64,000 nucleotides of DNA, taken from positions 1,719,001 through 1,783,000 of the forward strand of contig NZ_CP106793.1 of the NCBI RefSeq assembly GCF_025642135.1, written 5' to 3'. Positions 10,381 to 20,498 of the stretch are shown piece after piece. Source of the stretch: Streptomyces cynarae. GTDB lineage: Bacteria > Actinomycetota > Actinomycetes > Streptomycetales > Streptomycetaceae. The notes under the pieces are model-generated. The model ran no database searches and was not told the origin of the DNA. It saw only the letters and a program-made list of their open reading frames with translations. Made by a program: the position numbers and the translations under genes. Every line of letters starts with the position of its first letter. The stretch's first letter is position 1.

Positions 10381-12189
10381 TTACTGACCCTTCTTCTGCT
10401 CTTGCAGGTACTTCTCGCGGTTGCGGTTCTGCTCCTCGTTCGTCTCGGCGAAGAGCGTCTCGTTCTCGTTGATCGAGACGAAGTAGTACCAGTTGCCCTT
10501 GGCCGGGTTGAGGGCGGCCTTGATCGCGACCTCCCCGGGGTTGTCGATCGGCCCGGGCGGCAGGCCCTTGATCTTGTAGGTGTTGTACGGGTCGTCGATC
10601 TGCCGCAGAGCGTTCACGGAACCGGTGTCGAGCTTCGACTGGCCGCGCAGGTAGTTGACCGTGGAGTCGAAGTCGAGCAGGCCGTAGGTCTCGGTGTTGT
10701 TCGGCTTGAGCCGGTTGTAGACGACCGTCGCGACCTTCTCGAAGTCGTGCTTGTACTTGCCCTCGGCCTGCACGAGGCTCGCGACCGTGAGGACCTGAAG
10801 CGGGTTCTGCAGGTCGAGGCTCTTGGCCTTGGCCTGGATGCCCAACTCGGCGTACTTCTCCTTGGCCGTGTCGACCATCTGCTTCAGGACGTCCTCGGGC
10901 TTCATGCCCTTGGAGACCGGATAGGCGGAGGGGTAGAGGAAGCCCTCCAGCGGGTCCTTGATCTCCTTGCTGCTGTTGGCCCAGTCGGGCAGGCCGAAGG
11001 TCGACCACTCCTTCTTGGCGACGCCCTGGGTGGTTCCCGGTTTCAGCTGGAGCCGCTGGTCGATCGCCGCGTAGATCTTGGTGTTGCGCCACCCCTCGGC
11101 GATGATCAGGTTGTTCTTGCTCTTCGGGCTGAGCATCAGCTGCACGGCGGCGGCCGCGGACATGTGCATGTTCAGCGTGTACGTGCCCGCCTGGATGCTC
11201 TTGCCGTTGGGGTTCTGCTCCTGTGCCGCGACGAACGCGTCGACGCTCTTGACGACACCGGCCTGTTTCAGCACCCGGCCGATGGTGTAACCGCCCGCAC
11301 CCTTCGGAATGGTGACCGTGACCTGTTCGCCGTCGCCCTCGCCCACGTAGTCGGGCGCCGCGCCGAAACGATTTTGGTAGAACTGGTACCCGAAATATCC
11401 GACTGTGCCGACACCGCCGCCGAGGACCAGTACGACCACCAGGCAGGCGCATCCGTTGCGGCGCTTCTTGCCCTTGGGGGTCTTGCCGCCGCGTCCCCGC
11501 CGGTCGCCGCGGCCACGCCGGCCGTCCGGCTCGTCGCCGTCGTCGTCCTCGTCGTCGTCCGCGAAGAAGGCGTGCTCGCCCTCCTGGGGGTCGGGGTCCC
11601 AGTCGGTCTTCGGTTCCGGCTCGGCACGCCGCCGGTTCGGCGGCTCCGGCGGCGGATACGCGTCGGGCGTCTGGTAGAAGTCGGGCTGCTCGCCGCCGTA
11701 CGCACCGGGCTGGGCGCCGTAGGGGTCCGCCGGGTCGGGGGCGTACGGCACATGGGCCTGCCCGCCGCCGTCCCAGCCGCCGTTGCCGTAGTCCTGCTCT
11801 CCCTGACCGGGGTACTGCTGCCCGTGCTGCCCCTGCCGACCCGGGTACTGCGGCTGGTGCTGCTGTCCCTGCCCGCCCGGGTACTGCTGCTCGTACTGCG
11901 CCTGGGCGCCGTACCGCTGTCCGTCCGGATGATGTCCGGGCTGCTGGTACTGCTGGTCCGCGTACTGCTGCTGCGCGTACTGCTGGTAGTCCTGGTGCCC
12001 CTGGTCGTGCGTGCCCTGGCGGCCGCCTCCCCAGTCGCCGTAGTGCTGCTGCGGCTGCTCCGGGTGGTGCTGGCCGCCGTGAGGGGACGGGGCGGCGTGG
12101 CCCTCGTGTCCTGCCCATCCGTCGTCCCCGTACAACGGGTCCTCCGGATGCCACGGTGTGGAGCCTGGGCCCCGGCCATACTCAGTCAT
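10381..12189 (-). CDS. mltG: Endolytic transglycosylase MltG (YceG-like)
   Basis: 602 residues from the ATG at 12189 (AGGGGAT upstream; the frame is open further but without support). MltG cuts nascent peptidoglycan glycan strands at the membrane. The first 230 residues are a cytoplasmic Gln/Gly/Pro-rich disordered tail, then an acidic patch and a basic stretch. One membrane helix follows (LVVVLVLGGGVGTVGYFGY), then a LysM-like subdomain and the YceG core with LEGFLYPSAYPVS and the catalytic-Glu region SLVQAEGKYKHDFEKVA. The long Q-rich cytoplasmic tail is typical of Streptomyces. It lies five bases upstream of aroE. Confidence 0.94.
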   Translation of the reverse strand: MTEYGRGPGSTPWHPEDPLYGDDGWAGHEGHAAPSPHGGQHHPEQPQQHYGDWGGGRQGTHDQGHQDYQQYAQQQYADQQYQQPGHHPDGQRYGAQAQYEQQYPGGQGQQHQPQYPGRQGQHGQQYPGQGEQDYGNGGWDGGGQAHVPYAPDPADPYGAQPGAYGGEQPDFYQTPDAYPPPEPPNRRRAEPEPKTDWDPDPQEGEHAFFADDDEDDDGDEPDGRRGRGDRRGRGGKTPKGKKRRNGCACLVVVLVLGGGVGTVGYFGYQFYQNRFGAAPDYVGEGDGEQVTVTIPKGAGGYTIGRVLKQAGVVKSVDAFVAAQEQNPNGKSIQAGTYTLNMHMSAAAAVQLMLSPKSKNNLIIAEGWRNTKIYAAIDQRLQLKPGTTQGVAKKEWSTFGLPDWANSSKEIKDPLEGFLYPSAYPVSKGMKPEDVLKQMVDTAKEKYAELGIQAKAKSLDLQNPLQVLTVASLVQAEGKYKHDFEKVATVVYNRLKPNNTETYGLLDFDSTVNYLRGQSKLDTGSVNALRQIDDPYNTYKIKGLPPGPIDNPGEVAIKAALNPAKGNWYYFVSINENETLFAETNEEQNRNREKYLQEQKKGQ

Positions 12190-12312
12190 CGATCCCCTAG
12201 AGCCGCGAGGCTTCAGGTTGCGCGGCGCTGTGACCCGGCTCCCGTCCCGCCTCTCTCTGTGCGGTGGCTGTTCGAACACCATCGCATCGCGCGGAACGTT
12301 ACCGTATCGCGA

Positions 12313-12783
12313 TCAGATGACCACTTCGACGCCTTCGCCAGGAGATTTCCCTGACACCCGTTCGGATTCCAGCGCCTGCTGCAGGATGATGACGGCGGCC
12401 GCCTGGTCGATCACCGAGCGGCCCTTCTTTGATTTCACGCCGGAGGCCCGCAGCCCCTGACTGGCCGTCACCGTGGTCATGCGCTCGTCCACCAGCCTGA
12501 CCGGAACCGGTGCGATCATGCGCGCCAACTCCTGTGCGAAACCACGGACCTTGACCGCCGCCGGGCCCTCGCCCCCTTTGAGGGAGCGAGGGAGTCCGAC
12601 GACGACCTCGATCGGCTCGTACTCCTCGACGAGCTGCTTCAGTCGCCGCTGGGCGGCCGGGATGTCCCGCCCCGGGACCGTTTCCACCGGGGTGGCGAGG
12701 ATCCCGTCGGGGTCGCAGGAGGCGACCCCGATCCGGGCGTCACCGACGTCGATCGCGAGTCGGCGTCCTCTTCTCATTGTCAC
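12313..12783 (-). CDS. ruvX: Holliday junction resolvase-like RuvX (YqgF)
   Basis: 156 residues (GTG 12783) or 154 (ATG 12777); neither start has a strong ribosome site. The RNase H-fold motif LAIDVGDARIGVA carries the first catalytic Asp, and VDERMTTVTAS holds the second acidic motif. The family works in pre-16S rRNA 5' maturation and possibly in recombination. It lies between alaS and mltG in the common actinobacterial order alaS-ruvX-mltG-aroE. Confidence 0.93.
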   Translation of the reverse strand: MTMRRGRRLAIDVGDARIGVASCDPDGILATPVETVPGRDIPAAQRRLKQLVEEYEPIEVVVGLPRSLKGGEGPAAVKVRGFAQELARMIAPVPVRLVDERMTTVTASQGLRASGVKSKKGRSVIDQAAAVIILQQALESERVSGKSPGEGVEVVI

Positions 12784-12804
12784 GACCGTTTCTTGACCGG
12801 TTCT

Positions 12805-15477
12805 TTACTTGGCGGTCTCGGCGACCAGGCGCTCCACGGCGTCGACAGCCTCGCCGACGGCGGCCGGGTTCTGACCGCCGCCCTGGGCGACGTCCGGCTT
12901 GCCGCCCCCGCCGCCGCCGAGGGTCTTGGCGGCGGTGCGGACCAGGTCACCGGCCCTCAGGCCGCGCTCACGGGCGGCCTCGTTGGTGGCGATGACCGTG
13001 AGCGGCTTGCCGTTGTTGACGGTGAACAGGGCGACCACGGCGGCCCGGCCGCCCTGGATGCGGCCACGCACGTCGAGGACCAGCTTGCGCAGGTCGTCGG
13101 GCGTGGTGCCGTCCGGCACCTGACCGGTGACGACGGCGACGCCGTGGACGTCCTTGGCCGACTCGGCGAGGCCCGCGGCGGCCTGGAGCACCTTCTCGGC
13201 GCGGAACTTCTCGATCTCCTTCTCGGCGTCCTTCAGCCGGGCGAGCATGCCGGAGATCTTCTCGGGCAGCTCCTCCGGGCGGCCCTTGAGCAGCTCGGTC
13301 AGCTGGTTGACGACCGTGTGCTCGCGGGCGAGGAAGTTGTAGGCGTCTACGCCGACCAGGGCCTCGATACGGCGCACACCGGAGCCGATCGAGGACTCGC
13401 CGAGCAGCTTCACCAGGCCCAGCTGGGCGGTGTTGTGCACGTGGGTGCCGCCGCACAGCTCCTTGGAGAAGTCGCCGATGGTCACGACGCGGACGCGCTC
13501 GCCGTACTTTTCGCCGAACTCGGCGATGGCGCCCTGCTTCTTGGCCTCGTCGATGCCCATGATCTCGGCGTGCACGTCGAGGTCGCGGGCCAGCACCTCG
13601 TTGATCTTCTGCTCGACGTCGGTCATCACGACCGTCGGCACGGCCGACGGGGAGCCGAAGTCGAAGCGGAAGCGGCCTGGCTGGTTCTCGGAACCGGCCT
13701 GGGCGGCCGTCGGACCGAGGGCGTCGCGCAGGGCCTGGTGGGTGAGGTGGGTGGCCGAGTGGGCGCGGGCGATGGCCTTGCGGCGACGGGTGTCGATGGT
13801 GGCGTGGGCCTTGGCTCCGACGGTGACCTCGCCGACCTGGACGACGCCCTTGTGGACGTAGACGCCCGGGACCGGCTTCTGGCAGTCGCGGACCTCGATG
13901 ACGGCACCGGAGTCGGCCTTGATGCGGCCGGTGTCGCCGATCTGGCCGCCGCCCTCGGCGTAGAACGGGGTGCGGTCGAGGACGATCTCGACCTCGTCGC
14001 CCTCGGTGGCGGCAGGGGAGGACACGCCGTCGACCAGGATGCCGACGATCGTGGACTCGCCCTCCGTGTCGGTGTAGCCGATGAAGTCGGTCTCGCCGGC
14101 GGTGTCGGCGATCTCGCGGTAGGCGCCGAGGTCGGCGTGGCCGGTCTTCTTGGCCTGGGCGTCGGCCTTGGCGCGCTCCCGCTGCTCCTTCATCAGGCGG
14201 CGGAAGCCGTCCTCGTCCACGGACAGGCCCTGCTCGGCGGCCATCTCCAGGGTGAGGTCGATCGGGAAGCCCCAGGTGTCGTGGAGCAGGAAGGCCTTGT
14301 CACCGGGCAGCACGGCCGAACCGGCGGCCTTGGTCTCGGCGACGGCGGTGTCCAGGACGTTCGTGCCGGCGTTGAGCGTCTTGAGGAAGCGGGACTCCTC
14401 GGCGAGGGCGACCTTCTCGATGCGCTCCCGGTCGGTGACGAGCTCGGGGTACTGCTGGCCCATCATCTCGATCACGGTGTCGAGGAGCTCCTTGACGACC
14501 GGACCGGTGGCGCCGAGCAGGCGCATGTTGCGGATGGCGCGGCGCATGATGCGGCGCAGGACATAGCCGCGGCCCTCGTTGCCGGGGGTGACGCCGTCGC
14601 CGATCAGCATGGTGGCGGTGCGCATGTGGTCGGTGACCACGCGCAGCGAGACGTCCGAGTCGTGGGCGTCGCCGTAACGGACACCGGTCAGCTCGGTGGC
14701 CTTCTCGATCACGGCCATGGAGGTGTCGATCTCGTACATGTTCTGCACGCCCTGCAGAATCATGGCGAGCCGCTCGAGGCCGAGGCCGGTGTCGATGTTC
14801 TTGCTCGGCAGGTCCCCGAGGATCTCGAAGTTGTCCTTGCCGGTGCCCTCGCCGCGCTCGTACTGCATGAAGACGAGGTTCCAGATCTCCACGTACCGCT
14901 CGTCGTTGACGGCGGGGCCGCCCTCGACGCCGAACTCGGGGCCGCGGTCGTAGTTGATCTCGGAGCAGGGGCCGCACGGGCCGGGCACGCCCATGGACCA
15001 GAAGTTGTCCTTCATGCCCAGGCGCTGGATGCGCTCGGCGGGGACGCCCACGACGTCGCGCCAGATCTGCTCGGCCTCGTCGTCGTCCTTGTAGACGGTG
15101 ATCCACAGCCGGTCGGGCTCGAGGCCGAAACCGCCCTTGTCCTGGGGCGCGGTGAGCAGCTCCCAGGCGAGCTTGATGGCGCCTTCCTTGAAGTAGTCGC
15201 CGAAGGAGAAGTTGCCGCACATCTGGAAGAACGTGCCGTGCCGCGTGGTCTTGCCGACCTCTTCGATGTCGGGCGTGCGCACGCACTTCTGCACGCTGGT
15301 GGCGCGCGGGTAGGGCGGCTTGACCTCGCCCAGGAAGTAGGGCTTGAAGGGCACCATGCCGGCCGGGACGAGCAGCAGAGTCGGGTCGTCCGCGATGAGC
15401 GACGCCGAAGGGACGACGGTGTGACCGCGCTCCTCGAAGAAGCTCAACCAGCGGCGGCGGATCTCAGCCGACTCCAT
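12805..15477 (-). CDS. alaS: Alanyl-tRNA synthetase
   Basis: 890 residues, full length. It charges tRNA-Ala. The class II catalytic core fills the first half (motifs around [12 protein letters not shown] and [17 protein letters not shown]). The editing domain has the zinc ligands HSATHLTHQ and CGGTHVHNT, and the C-terminal C-Ala domain is glycine-rich ([16 protein letters not shown]). The ATG overlaps the stop of the upstream small gene by one base (TGATG), so it is coupled to it. Confidence 0.98.
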   Translation of the reverse strand: MESAEIRRRWLSFFEERGHTVVPSASLIADDPTLLLVPAGMVPFKPYFLGEVKPPYPRATSVQKCVRTPDIEEVGKTTRHGTFFQMCGNFSFGDYFKEGAIKLAWELLTAPQDKGGFGLEPDRLWITVYKDDDEAEQIWRDVVGVPAERIQRLGMKDNFWSMGVPGPCGPCSEINYDRGPEFGVEGGPAVNDERYVEIWNLVFMQYERGEGTGKDNFEILGDLPSKNIDTGLGLERLAMILQGVQNMYEIDTSMAVIEKATELTGVRYGDAHDSDVSLRVVTDHMRTATMLIGDGVTPGNEGRGYVLRRIMRRAIRNMRLLGATGPVVKELLDTVIEMMGQQYPELVTDRERIEKVALAEESRFLKTLNAGTNVLDTAVAETKAAGSAVLPGDKAFLLHDTWGFPIDLTLEMAAEQGLSVDEDGFRRLMKEQRERAKADAQAKKTGHADLGAYREIADTAGETDFIGYTDTEGESTIVGILVDGVSSPAATEGDEVEIVLDRTPFYAEGGGQIGDTGRIKADSGAVIEVRDCQKPVPGVYVHKGVVQVGEVTVGAKAHATIDTRRRKAIARAHSATHLTHQALRDALGPTAAQAGSENQPGRFRFDFGSPSAVPTVVMTDVEQKINEVLARDLDVHAEIMGIDEAKKQGAIAEFGEKYGERVRVVTIGDFSKELCGGTHVHNTAQLGLVKLLGESSIGSGVRRIEALVGVDAYNFLAREHTVVNQLTELLKGRPEELPEKISGMLARLKDAEKEIEKFRAEKVLQAAAGLAESAKDVHGVAVVTGQVPDGTTPDDLRKLVLDVRGRIQGGRAAVVALFTVNNGKPLTVIATNEAARERGLRAGDLVRTAAKTLGGGGGGKPDVAQGGGQNPAAVGEAVDAVERLVAETAK

Positions 15478-15827
15478 CAGTGGTCCTCATTCCGGTTGTA
15501 CGAGTACGTCGTGGTCTCGACGTGCTTCGGGCTGTTGCGGTTCTCGATGGCGGTGTACCGCCGGGGTCCGGGGAGTTCGGGCTCGACGGCGGCGTTCAGA
15601 CCGAGCGCGTCGCCGAGTTCGGCCTCCCGCCGGTTCATGTTGTCGCGGACGTCGAGGGCGAATTCCACCGCGCGGTCCTTGAGCCGGTGGCCGGCTTCGA
15701 TCGCCTTGTTTGCCGCTGTCGCGGCCAGGCTCTCAGGGGTCAGCTGCTTCAGCTTGCGATTGACCTTGGTGGTGGCCCACACACCGGCGGCGACGCCTGT
15801 GGTGAACCAGAACGTACGGCGGAACAT
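15477..15827 (-). CDS. Conserved small membrane-associated protein (DUF6167-like)
   Basis: 116 residues with no known activity. The N terminus has one hydrophobic segment ([20 protein letters not shown]), followed by a helical charged region and a short disordered tail ending YNRNEDH. It sits between a DUF948 protein and alaS, with a one-base overlap into alaS. This placement is conserved in Streptomyces as far as I recall. Its role is unknown. Confidence 0.85.
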   Translation of the reverse strand: MFRRTFWFTTGVAAGVWATTKVNRKLKQLTPESLAATAANKAIEAGHRLKDRAVEFALDVRDNMNRREAELGDALGLNAAVEPELPGPRRYTAIENRNSPKHVETTTYSYNRNEDH

Positions 15828-15830
15828 TCG

Positions 15831-16265
15831 CTAGTCCTTCTTCCGCTTCGCCCGTCGTGGGGACGGGACGGTGCGGCCCACGATCACGGTACGTCGGGGG
15901 GCCTTGGCAGGCACGTCCTCCCGGCGGCCGGCGATCGCCCGGCGTACGCCGTAGCCGAAGGCCGCGACCTTGACCAGGGGGCCGCCGAAGGTCGACGCGA
16001 CGGTTGTCGACAGTGCGGACGCGTTGGAGGTGACCTCCTGGACGTCCGACGCGATGGCGTCGACCCGGTCGATCTGGGTCTGTGCGGAGCGCACCGCGGC
16101 GGAGGCGTCGGAGAGCAGCGGGACGGCCTGGTCGGTCACGTCCGCCACCAGCTTGGTGGTCGCCTTGAGCGTCTGGGCCAGCCTCGCCAGCGCCACGGCG
16201 AGGAAGGAGACCAGGATCGCCCAGAAGACGGCCACCAGGATCCCGGCCACTTCTCCACCGGACAC
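15831..16265 (-). CDS. DUF948 membrane protein
   Basis: 144 residues from the GTG at 16265, chosen because GGGAGCGG precedes it and the hydrophobic segment then starts at once (GEVAGILVAVFWAILVSFLA). The helix is followed by a long amphipathic region of heptad type (LAQTLKATTKLVADVTDQAV) and a basic C terminus. DUF948 proteins are single-pass membrane proteins of unknown function. It lies three bases upstream of the next small gene, so the two and alaS are probably one transcript. Confidence 0.85.
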   Translation of the reverse strand: MSGGEVAGILVAVFWAILVSFLAVALARLAQTLKATTKLVADVTDQAVPLLSDASAAVRSAQTQIDRVDAIASDVQEVTSNASALSTTVASTFGGPLVKVAAFGYGVRRAIAGRREDVPAKAPRRTVIVGRTVPSPRRAKRKKD

Positions 16266-16398
16266 TGTCGTGCACCCGCTCCCTGGAACGTGCCTGAACA
16301 TCGAAAAGTCGGTTCCCCGAGCCTATCGCGCCCTGGCGGCCGCTCCGTACCGGATTAGGGGCTGCGGCCGGCGGGCTCGAGGGGAGCCGATGTGCGAA

Positions 16399-16442
16399 AG
16401 CCCGCCGTCTTCCCGCCCCGAGGGGCGGGAAGACGGCGGGCT
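16399..16442 (-). terminator. Terminator hairpin after rpsD
   Basis: Two 21-base perfect arms (AGCCCGCCGTCTTCCCGCCCC and its complement) around a two-base loop, about 35 bases beyond the rpsD stop. Confidence 0.85.
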
Positions 16443-16477
16443 CTGCGGGTGGGAGTGTTACGTCCGCCGGAAGGTGA

Positions 16478-17092
16478 TCAGCGGGCGTAGTACTCGACGA
16501 CGAGCTGCTCGTCGCAGATCACCGGGATCTCCTTGCGGTTCGGGTCGCGGTCCAGGCGGAACGCCAGGGCCTTGAGGTTCACCTGGAGGTAGCGCGGGGT
16601 CTCGCCGTCGGGGGCGAAGCCACCCTCGCGGGCGACCTGGAAGAGCGCCTTCTCACGGCTGCGCTCGCGGACCATCACGACGTCGTCGGGACGGACGCGG
16701 TACGACGGCTTGTCGACCTTGTGACCGTTGACCTCGATGTGGCCGTGGACGACCATCTGGCGGGCCTGGTAGATCGTGCGGGCGATGCCCGAACGCAGGA
16801 CCAGCGCGTCGAGACGGCGCTCGAGCTCGATGATCAGGGCCTCACCGGTCTTGCCCTGGACCTTGGAGGCACGCTCGTAGGCGCGGACGAGCTGGCGCTC
16901 GGACACGTCGTACTGCGCGCGCAGACGCTGCTTCTCGAGCAGACGGACCTTGTAGTCCGAGTTCTGCTTGCGGCCGCGACCGTGCTCACCCGGCGGGTAG
17001 GGGCGGGCCTCGAAGTACTTGACGGCCTTCGGGGTCAGCGCGATACCGAGGGCACGCGACTTCTTGACCTTGGGGCGGGACTGGTTCGCCAT
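16478..17092 (-). CDS. rpsD: 30S ribosomal protein S4
   Basis: 204 residues, the type without zinc cysteines. S4 nucleates 30S assembly by binding the 5' domain of 16S rRNA. The S4 RNA-binding motif is at about residues 95-155 (ELERRLDALVLRSGIARTIY, then VVHGHIEVNGHKVDKPSY). It stands alone, not in the alpha operon, with its own terminator and a 337-base upstream region. It starts MANQSRPKVKKSRALG, as in other Streptomyces. Confidence 0.97.
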   Translation of the reverse strand: MANQSRPKVKKSRALGIALTPKAVKYFEARPYPPGEHGRGRKQNSDYKVRLLEKQRLRAQYDVSERQLVRAYERASKVQGKTGEALIIELERRLDALVLRSGIARTIYQARQMVVHGHIEVNGHKVDKPSYRVRPDDVVMVRERSREKALFQVAREGGFAPDGETPRYLQVNLKALAFRLDRDPNRKEIPVICDEQLVVEYYAR

Positions 17093-17429
17093 GAACCAAA
17101 CACCTCGTGTTTCTGTGTGTAATCGGCTTCACCAGGGTTAGGGGAGGTCGCATCCGCAGCCGGGGAATCCCTGCGGGTCCGCGTGGGACCTGCCGGGCAG
17201 CCGCTCCCCTGGTCTGGGCACATACGTGCAGCACGCGAGTGGCCCACCGACCGCTCCCGGGCTCCGGGTGGTGGTGGGCTACGCGACACCGTTCGACGGT
17301 GCGCGACGCTCCTGGATCCCCGTGCCGTACGGCGGTGGGGTTCCGGCTGGATGTCCCGCTCTGGTGGTGCCGGACCCTTTTGAGGTGCCGAACACGGGAC
17401 GCAGCGCTTCAGGTAAGTCTACAGGCCGC
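17093..17429 (-). other. Noncoding leader/promoter region of rpsD
   Basis: 337 bases between rarA and rpsD. It must hold the rpsD promoter and leader, and possibly an S4 autoregulatory structure. I see no promoter hexamers or hairpin strong enough to name, and the open frames across it lack coding character. Confidence 0.5.
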
Positions 17430-18785
17430 CTAGGACTGCCTGCGACCGAGGTGCTTGCGGGTCCACTCCACGGCGTCCGCGTACCGCGCCTCGGCGCCGT
17501 GCCGGGTCGGGGTGTAGTACTCGCGGTCCGTGAGGGCGTCCGGGGCGTACTGCTGGGCGGCGATGCCCTCGGGCAGGTCGTGCGGGTAGACGTATCCCTG
17601 GGCGTGGCCGAGCTTGGCGGCGCCCTTGTAGTGGCCGTCGCGCAGATGCGGCGGCACGGGTCCGGCCAGTCCCTTGCGGACGTCCTCCAGGGCCGCGCCT
17701 ATCGCCATGGTCGCCGCGTTCGACTTCGGAGCCAGGGCCAGGGCGATGGTGGCGTGGCTGAGGGTGAGCGCGGCCTCCGGGAAGCCGATCATGGCGACGG
17801 CCTGGGCGGCGGCGACGGCGAGCGGCAGCGCGTTCGGATCGGCGAGGCCGATGTCCTCGCTGGCGGAGATCATCAGGCGGCGGGCGATGAAGCGGGGGTC
17901 CTCCCCCGCCTCGATCATCCGGGCCAGGTAGTGCAGGGCCGCGTCCACGTCGGAGCCGCGGATGGACTTGATGAGGGCGCTGGCCACGTCGTAGTGCTGG
18001 TCGCCGTCGCGGTCGTACTTGACGGCGGCCCGGTCGACGGTCTCCTCCAGCGTCGTGAGACCGATCTCCGTCTCGCCCTTGTCCAGGGCGGCTCCGGCGG
18101 CGGCCTCCAGGGCGGTCAGGGCGCGCCGGGCGTCGCCGCCGGCGATCCGCAGCAGGTGGTTCTCCGCGTCCTCGGGGAGCGTGACGGCGCCCTTGAGGCC
18201 GCGCTCGTCGGTCAGGGCCCGGCGGATCAGGCCGCGGACGTCGTCGTCCGTGAGCGGTTCGAGGGTGAGCAGGAGGGAGCGGGACAGCAACGGGGAGATC
18301 ACCGAGAAGTACGGATTCTCGGTGGTCGCCGCGATCAGGGTCACCCAGCGGTTCTCGACGGCGGGGAGCAGGGAGTCCTGCTGGGCCTTGCTGAAGCGGT
18401 GGATCTCGTCCAGGAACAGGACGGTCTCCTTGCCGAAGCCTCCGCTCGCGCGGCGGGCGCCGTCGATGACCGCGCGGACCTCCTTCACGCCCGCGGTGAT
18501 CGCCGACAGCTCCACGAACCGCTTGTTGGTGGCCTTGGAGACGACGTACGCCAGTGTCGTCTTGCCGGTGCCGGGCGGGCCCCACAGGATCACCGAGGAG
18601 GGCCCGGCGGGGCCGCCGCCGCCCTCGCCGACCAGTCTGCGCAGCGGGGACCCCGGCTTGAGCAGGTGCTGCTGGCCCACCACCTCGTCGAGGGTGCGCG
18701 GGCGCATGCGGACGGCCAGGGGACTGGCGCTCGGGTCCTTCTCCTGGCGTTCTTCTGCAGCGGCGGTGAACAGATCGGGCTCCAC
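17430..18785 (-). CDS. rarA: Replication-associated recombination protein A (MgsA/RarA AAA+ ATPase)
   Basis: 451 residues. It is a clamp-loader-like AAA+ ATPase acting at stalled replication forks. Walker [12 protein letters not shown] is near residue 70 and Walker [16 protein letters not shown] near 128. A sensor segment with conserved [10 protein letters not shown] and a C-terminal tetramerisation region ([20 protein letters not shown]) follow. Upstream is the VKOR-family gene (47-base gap). Confidence 0.96.
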   Translation of the reverse strand: MEPDLFTAAAEERQEKDPSASPLAVRMRPRTLDEVVGQQHLLKPGSPLRRLVGEGGGGPAGPSSVILWGPPGTGKTTLAYVVSKATNKRFVELSAITAGVKEVRAVIDGARRASGGFGKETVLFLDEIHRFSKAQQDSLLPAVENRWVTLIAATTENPYFSVISPLLSRSLLLTLEPLTDDDVRGLIRRALTDERGLKGAVTLPEDAENHLLRIAGGDARRALTALEAAAGAALDKGETEIGLTTLEETVDRAAVKYDRDGDQHYDVASALIKSIRGSDVDAALHYLARMIEAGEDPRFIARRLMISASEDIGLADPNALPLAVAAAQAVAMIGFPEAALTLSHATIALALAPKSNAATMAIGAALEDVRKGLAGPVPPHLRDGHYKGAAKLGHAQGYVYPHDLPEGIAAQQYAPDALTDREYYTPTRHGAEARYADAVEWTRKHLGRRQS

Positions 18786-18832
18786 GAGGGAAACCCTAAG
18801 TCACGGCACCGACAACGCCCTGGGCCCGGGGC

Positions 18833-19489
18833 TCAGGCCCAGAGCTGGCTGCCCCACCGGGTCAGGATCAGCATGGCGATGACGCCGCAGTGCGTGACCG
18901 GCAGAACCCACGTGAACTCGCCGAGGAAGTTCTTCACCGGGCGCGGGGCGGGCAGGAAGTCGTTGCGGACGTTGAACGAGGTGACGTACCAGAACATGGT
19001 GATCGTGGCGACCCAGGCCAGCGAGCACCACAGGCACAGCGCGTTGATCCGGTACAGCGACTCGAACTGCAGCCAGGTGACGAAGCCCACGCCGAACAGC
19101 GTGCCGAAGTTGAAGGTCAGCCAGTACCAGCGGGGGAAGCGGGCGCGGGCGAGCAGGCTCATGCCGACGCAGATGACGATGCCGTAGCAGACGAGGCCCA
19201 GCATCGGGTTGGGGAAGCCGAAGACGGCGGCCTGCTTGCTCTCCATCACGCTGCCGCAGGACACGATCGGGTTGATGCTGCAGCTGGGGGTGAACGTCTT
19301 GCCGCTCACCTTGCCCTCGAGGATCTTGAACTTGTCGATCGTGATGACCCACGCGGCGAGCAGACCGGCCGCACCGGTGATCACCAGCAGCAGGCCGAAG
19401 GCGCGGCTGCCGCCCACTGTGCCGGGCGTGTGCGTACTTGCCGGCTCGGTGGATCCGGTGGAGACGTCCTTGACTGTCGTCTTGCTCAT
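18833..19489 (-). CDS. Vitamin K epoxide reductase family protein
   Basis: 218 residues from the ATG at 19489. VKOR homologues reoxidise DsbA-like partners using quinones, giving disulfide bonds to secreted proteins. Five predicted membrane helices are present. The paired cysteines lie in PSCSINPIVSCGSVM and the active-site CLWC in NALCLWCSLAW, so all four catalytic cysteines are there. No thioredoxin-like domain is fused and no DsbA gene is adjacent. It is divergent from the ABC transporter operon. Confidence 0.93.
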   Translation of the reverse strand: MSKTTVKDVSTGSTEPASTHTPGTVGGSRAFGLLLVITGAAGLLAAWVITIDKFKILEGKVSGKTFTPSCSINPIVSCGSVMESKQAAVFGFPNPMLGLVCYGIVICVGMSLLARARFPRWYWLTFNFGTLFGVGFVTWLQFESLYRINALCLWCSLAWVATITMFWYVTSFNVRNDFLPAPRPVKNFLGEFTWVLPVTHCGVIAMLILTRWGSQLWA

Positions 19490-19631
19490 CACGCCGCTTC
19501 CGATGCTCGAGAGGTGGACCTGCGGGGTTGGGGTCATTGTGCCGCACGCGCGCGTGTGTCCACCGTTCGATGGACATAAGGAAGTACGCACGATGGTCCC
19601 GGAGCGTTCGGTTCCGGCCGACGCTCGCCCT

Positions 19632-20498
19632 ATGACCACACACGCGAACGGACTCGCGGTGGACGTACGGGGGCTGCGCAAGCAGTACGGGGACGTGACC
19701 GCGGTCGACGGAATCGATCTGAGGATCCGGCGGGGAGAGGTGTTCGGCCTGCTCGGGCCCAACGGTGCGGGCAAGACCACCACCGTGGAGATCCTCCAGG
19801 GCAACCGCGGCCGGGACGGCGGCGAGGTGTCCGTGCTCGGGCTGGACCCGGCGCGGGGCACGCGCGCGTGGCGCTCGAAAGTGGGAATCGTCTGGCAGGA
19901 CGAATCGGCGCCCGCGGAGTTGACGGTCCGGGAGACGGTACGGCACTTCGCGCGCTACTACCCGCGACCGCGCGACCCGGAGCAGGTCCTCGAACTGGTG
20001 GGTCTCGAGGGGAAGGCGAACAGCCGGATCAAGGCGCTCTCCGGCGGCCAGCGCCGCCGCCTCGACGTGGCCCTCGGTGTGATCGGCGACCCCGAGCTGC
20101 TGCTCCTGGACGAGCCGACGACCGGTTTCGACCCGGCGGCCCGGCGCCAGTTCTGGGAGCTGATCCGTCTGCTCGCCGACGAGGGCACGACCATCCTGCT
20201 CACCACGCACTACCTGGAGGAGGCGGAGGCCCTGGCGCACCGGTTGGCGGTCGTCGCCCGGGGCCGGGTGGTCGCCGAGGGCACCGCGACCGCACTGCGG
20301 GACCGTTTCGGCAGCGAAGCCGTCGTCGACTGGACCGAGGCGGACGGCACCCGGCGCCGCGAGCGCACCGACACGCCGACCCGGACGGTCGCCGAGCTGG
20401 CCAGGCGCTTCGACGGTGAGATCCCGGGGCTGCGGGTCGGCCGCCCCACCTTGGAGGACGTGTACCTGCGCCTCACCGGACAGGAGGACGCGCGATGA
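19632..20498 (+). CDS. ABC transporter ATP-binding protein
   Basis: 288 residues from the ATG at 19632; an in-frame ATG at 19593 is possible but gives an atypical start. Walker A LGPNGAGKTTT lies at about residues 41-51, the signature LSGGQRRRLDVAL and Walker B LLLLDEPTTGFD follow, and the switch His is in LLTTHYLEEAE. It is of the drug-export/CcmA class. The stop overlaps the permease start by ATGA. Together with the permease, kinase and regulator downstream it forms a four-gene coupled operon. The substrate cannot be told; antibiotic or lipid export is usual for this arrangement. Confidence 0.94.
   Translation: MTTHANGLAVDVRGLRKQYGDVTAVDGIDLRIRRGEVFGLLGPNGAGKTTTVEILQGNRGRDGGEVSVLGLDPARGTRAWRSKVGIVWQDESAPAELTVRETVRHFARYYPRPRDPEQVLELVGLEGKANSRIKALSGGQRRRLDVALGVIGDPELLLLDEPTTGFDPAARRQFWELIRLLADEGTTILLTTHYLEEAEALAHRLAVVARGRVVAEGTATALRDRFGSEAVVDWTEADGTRRRERTDTPTRTVAELARRFDGEIPGLRVGRPTLEDVYLRLTGQEDAR

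Noticed and set aside
12793..15834. A 1013-codon open frame antisense to alaS
   Set aside because: It is the mirror of a verified alaS frame, made of Gly/Ala/Val/Asp/Leu-rich repeats typical of reverse-strand reading in high-G+C DNA.
17093..17429. S4 autoregulatory leader in front of rpsD
   Set aside because: The gap is long enough, but I could not find a convincing pseudoknot or hairpin, so it is not called.
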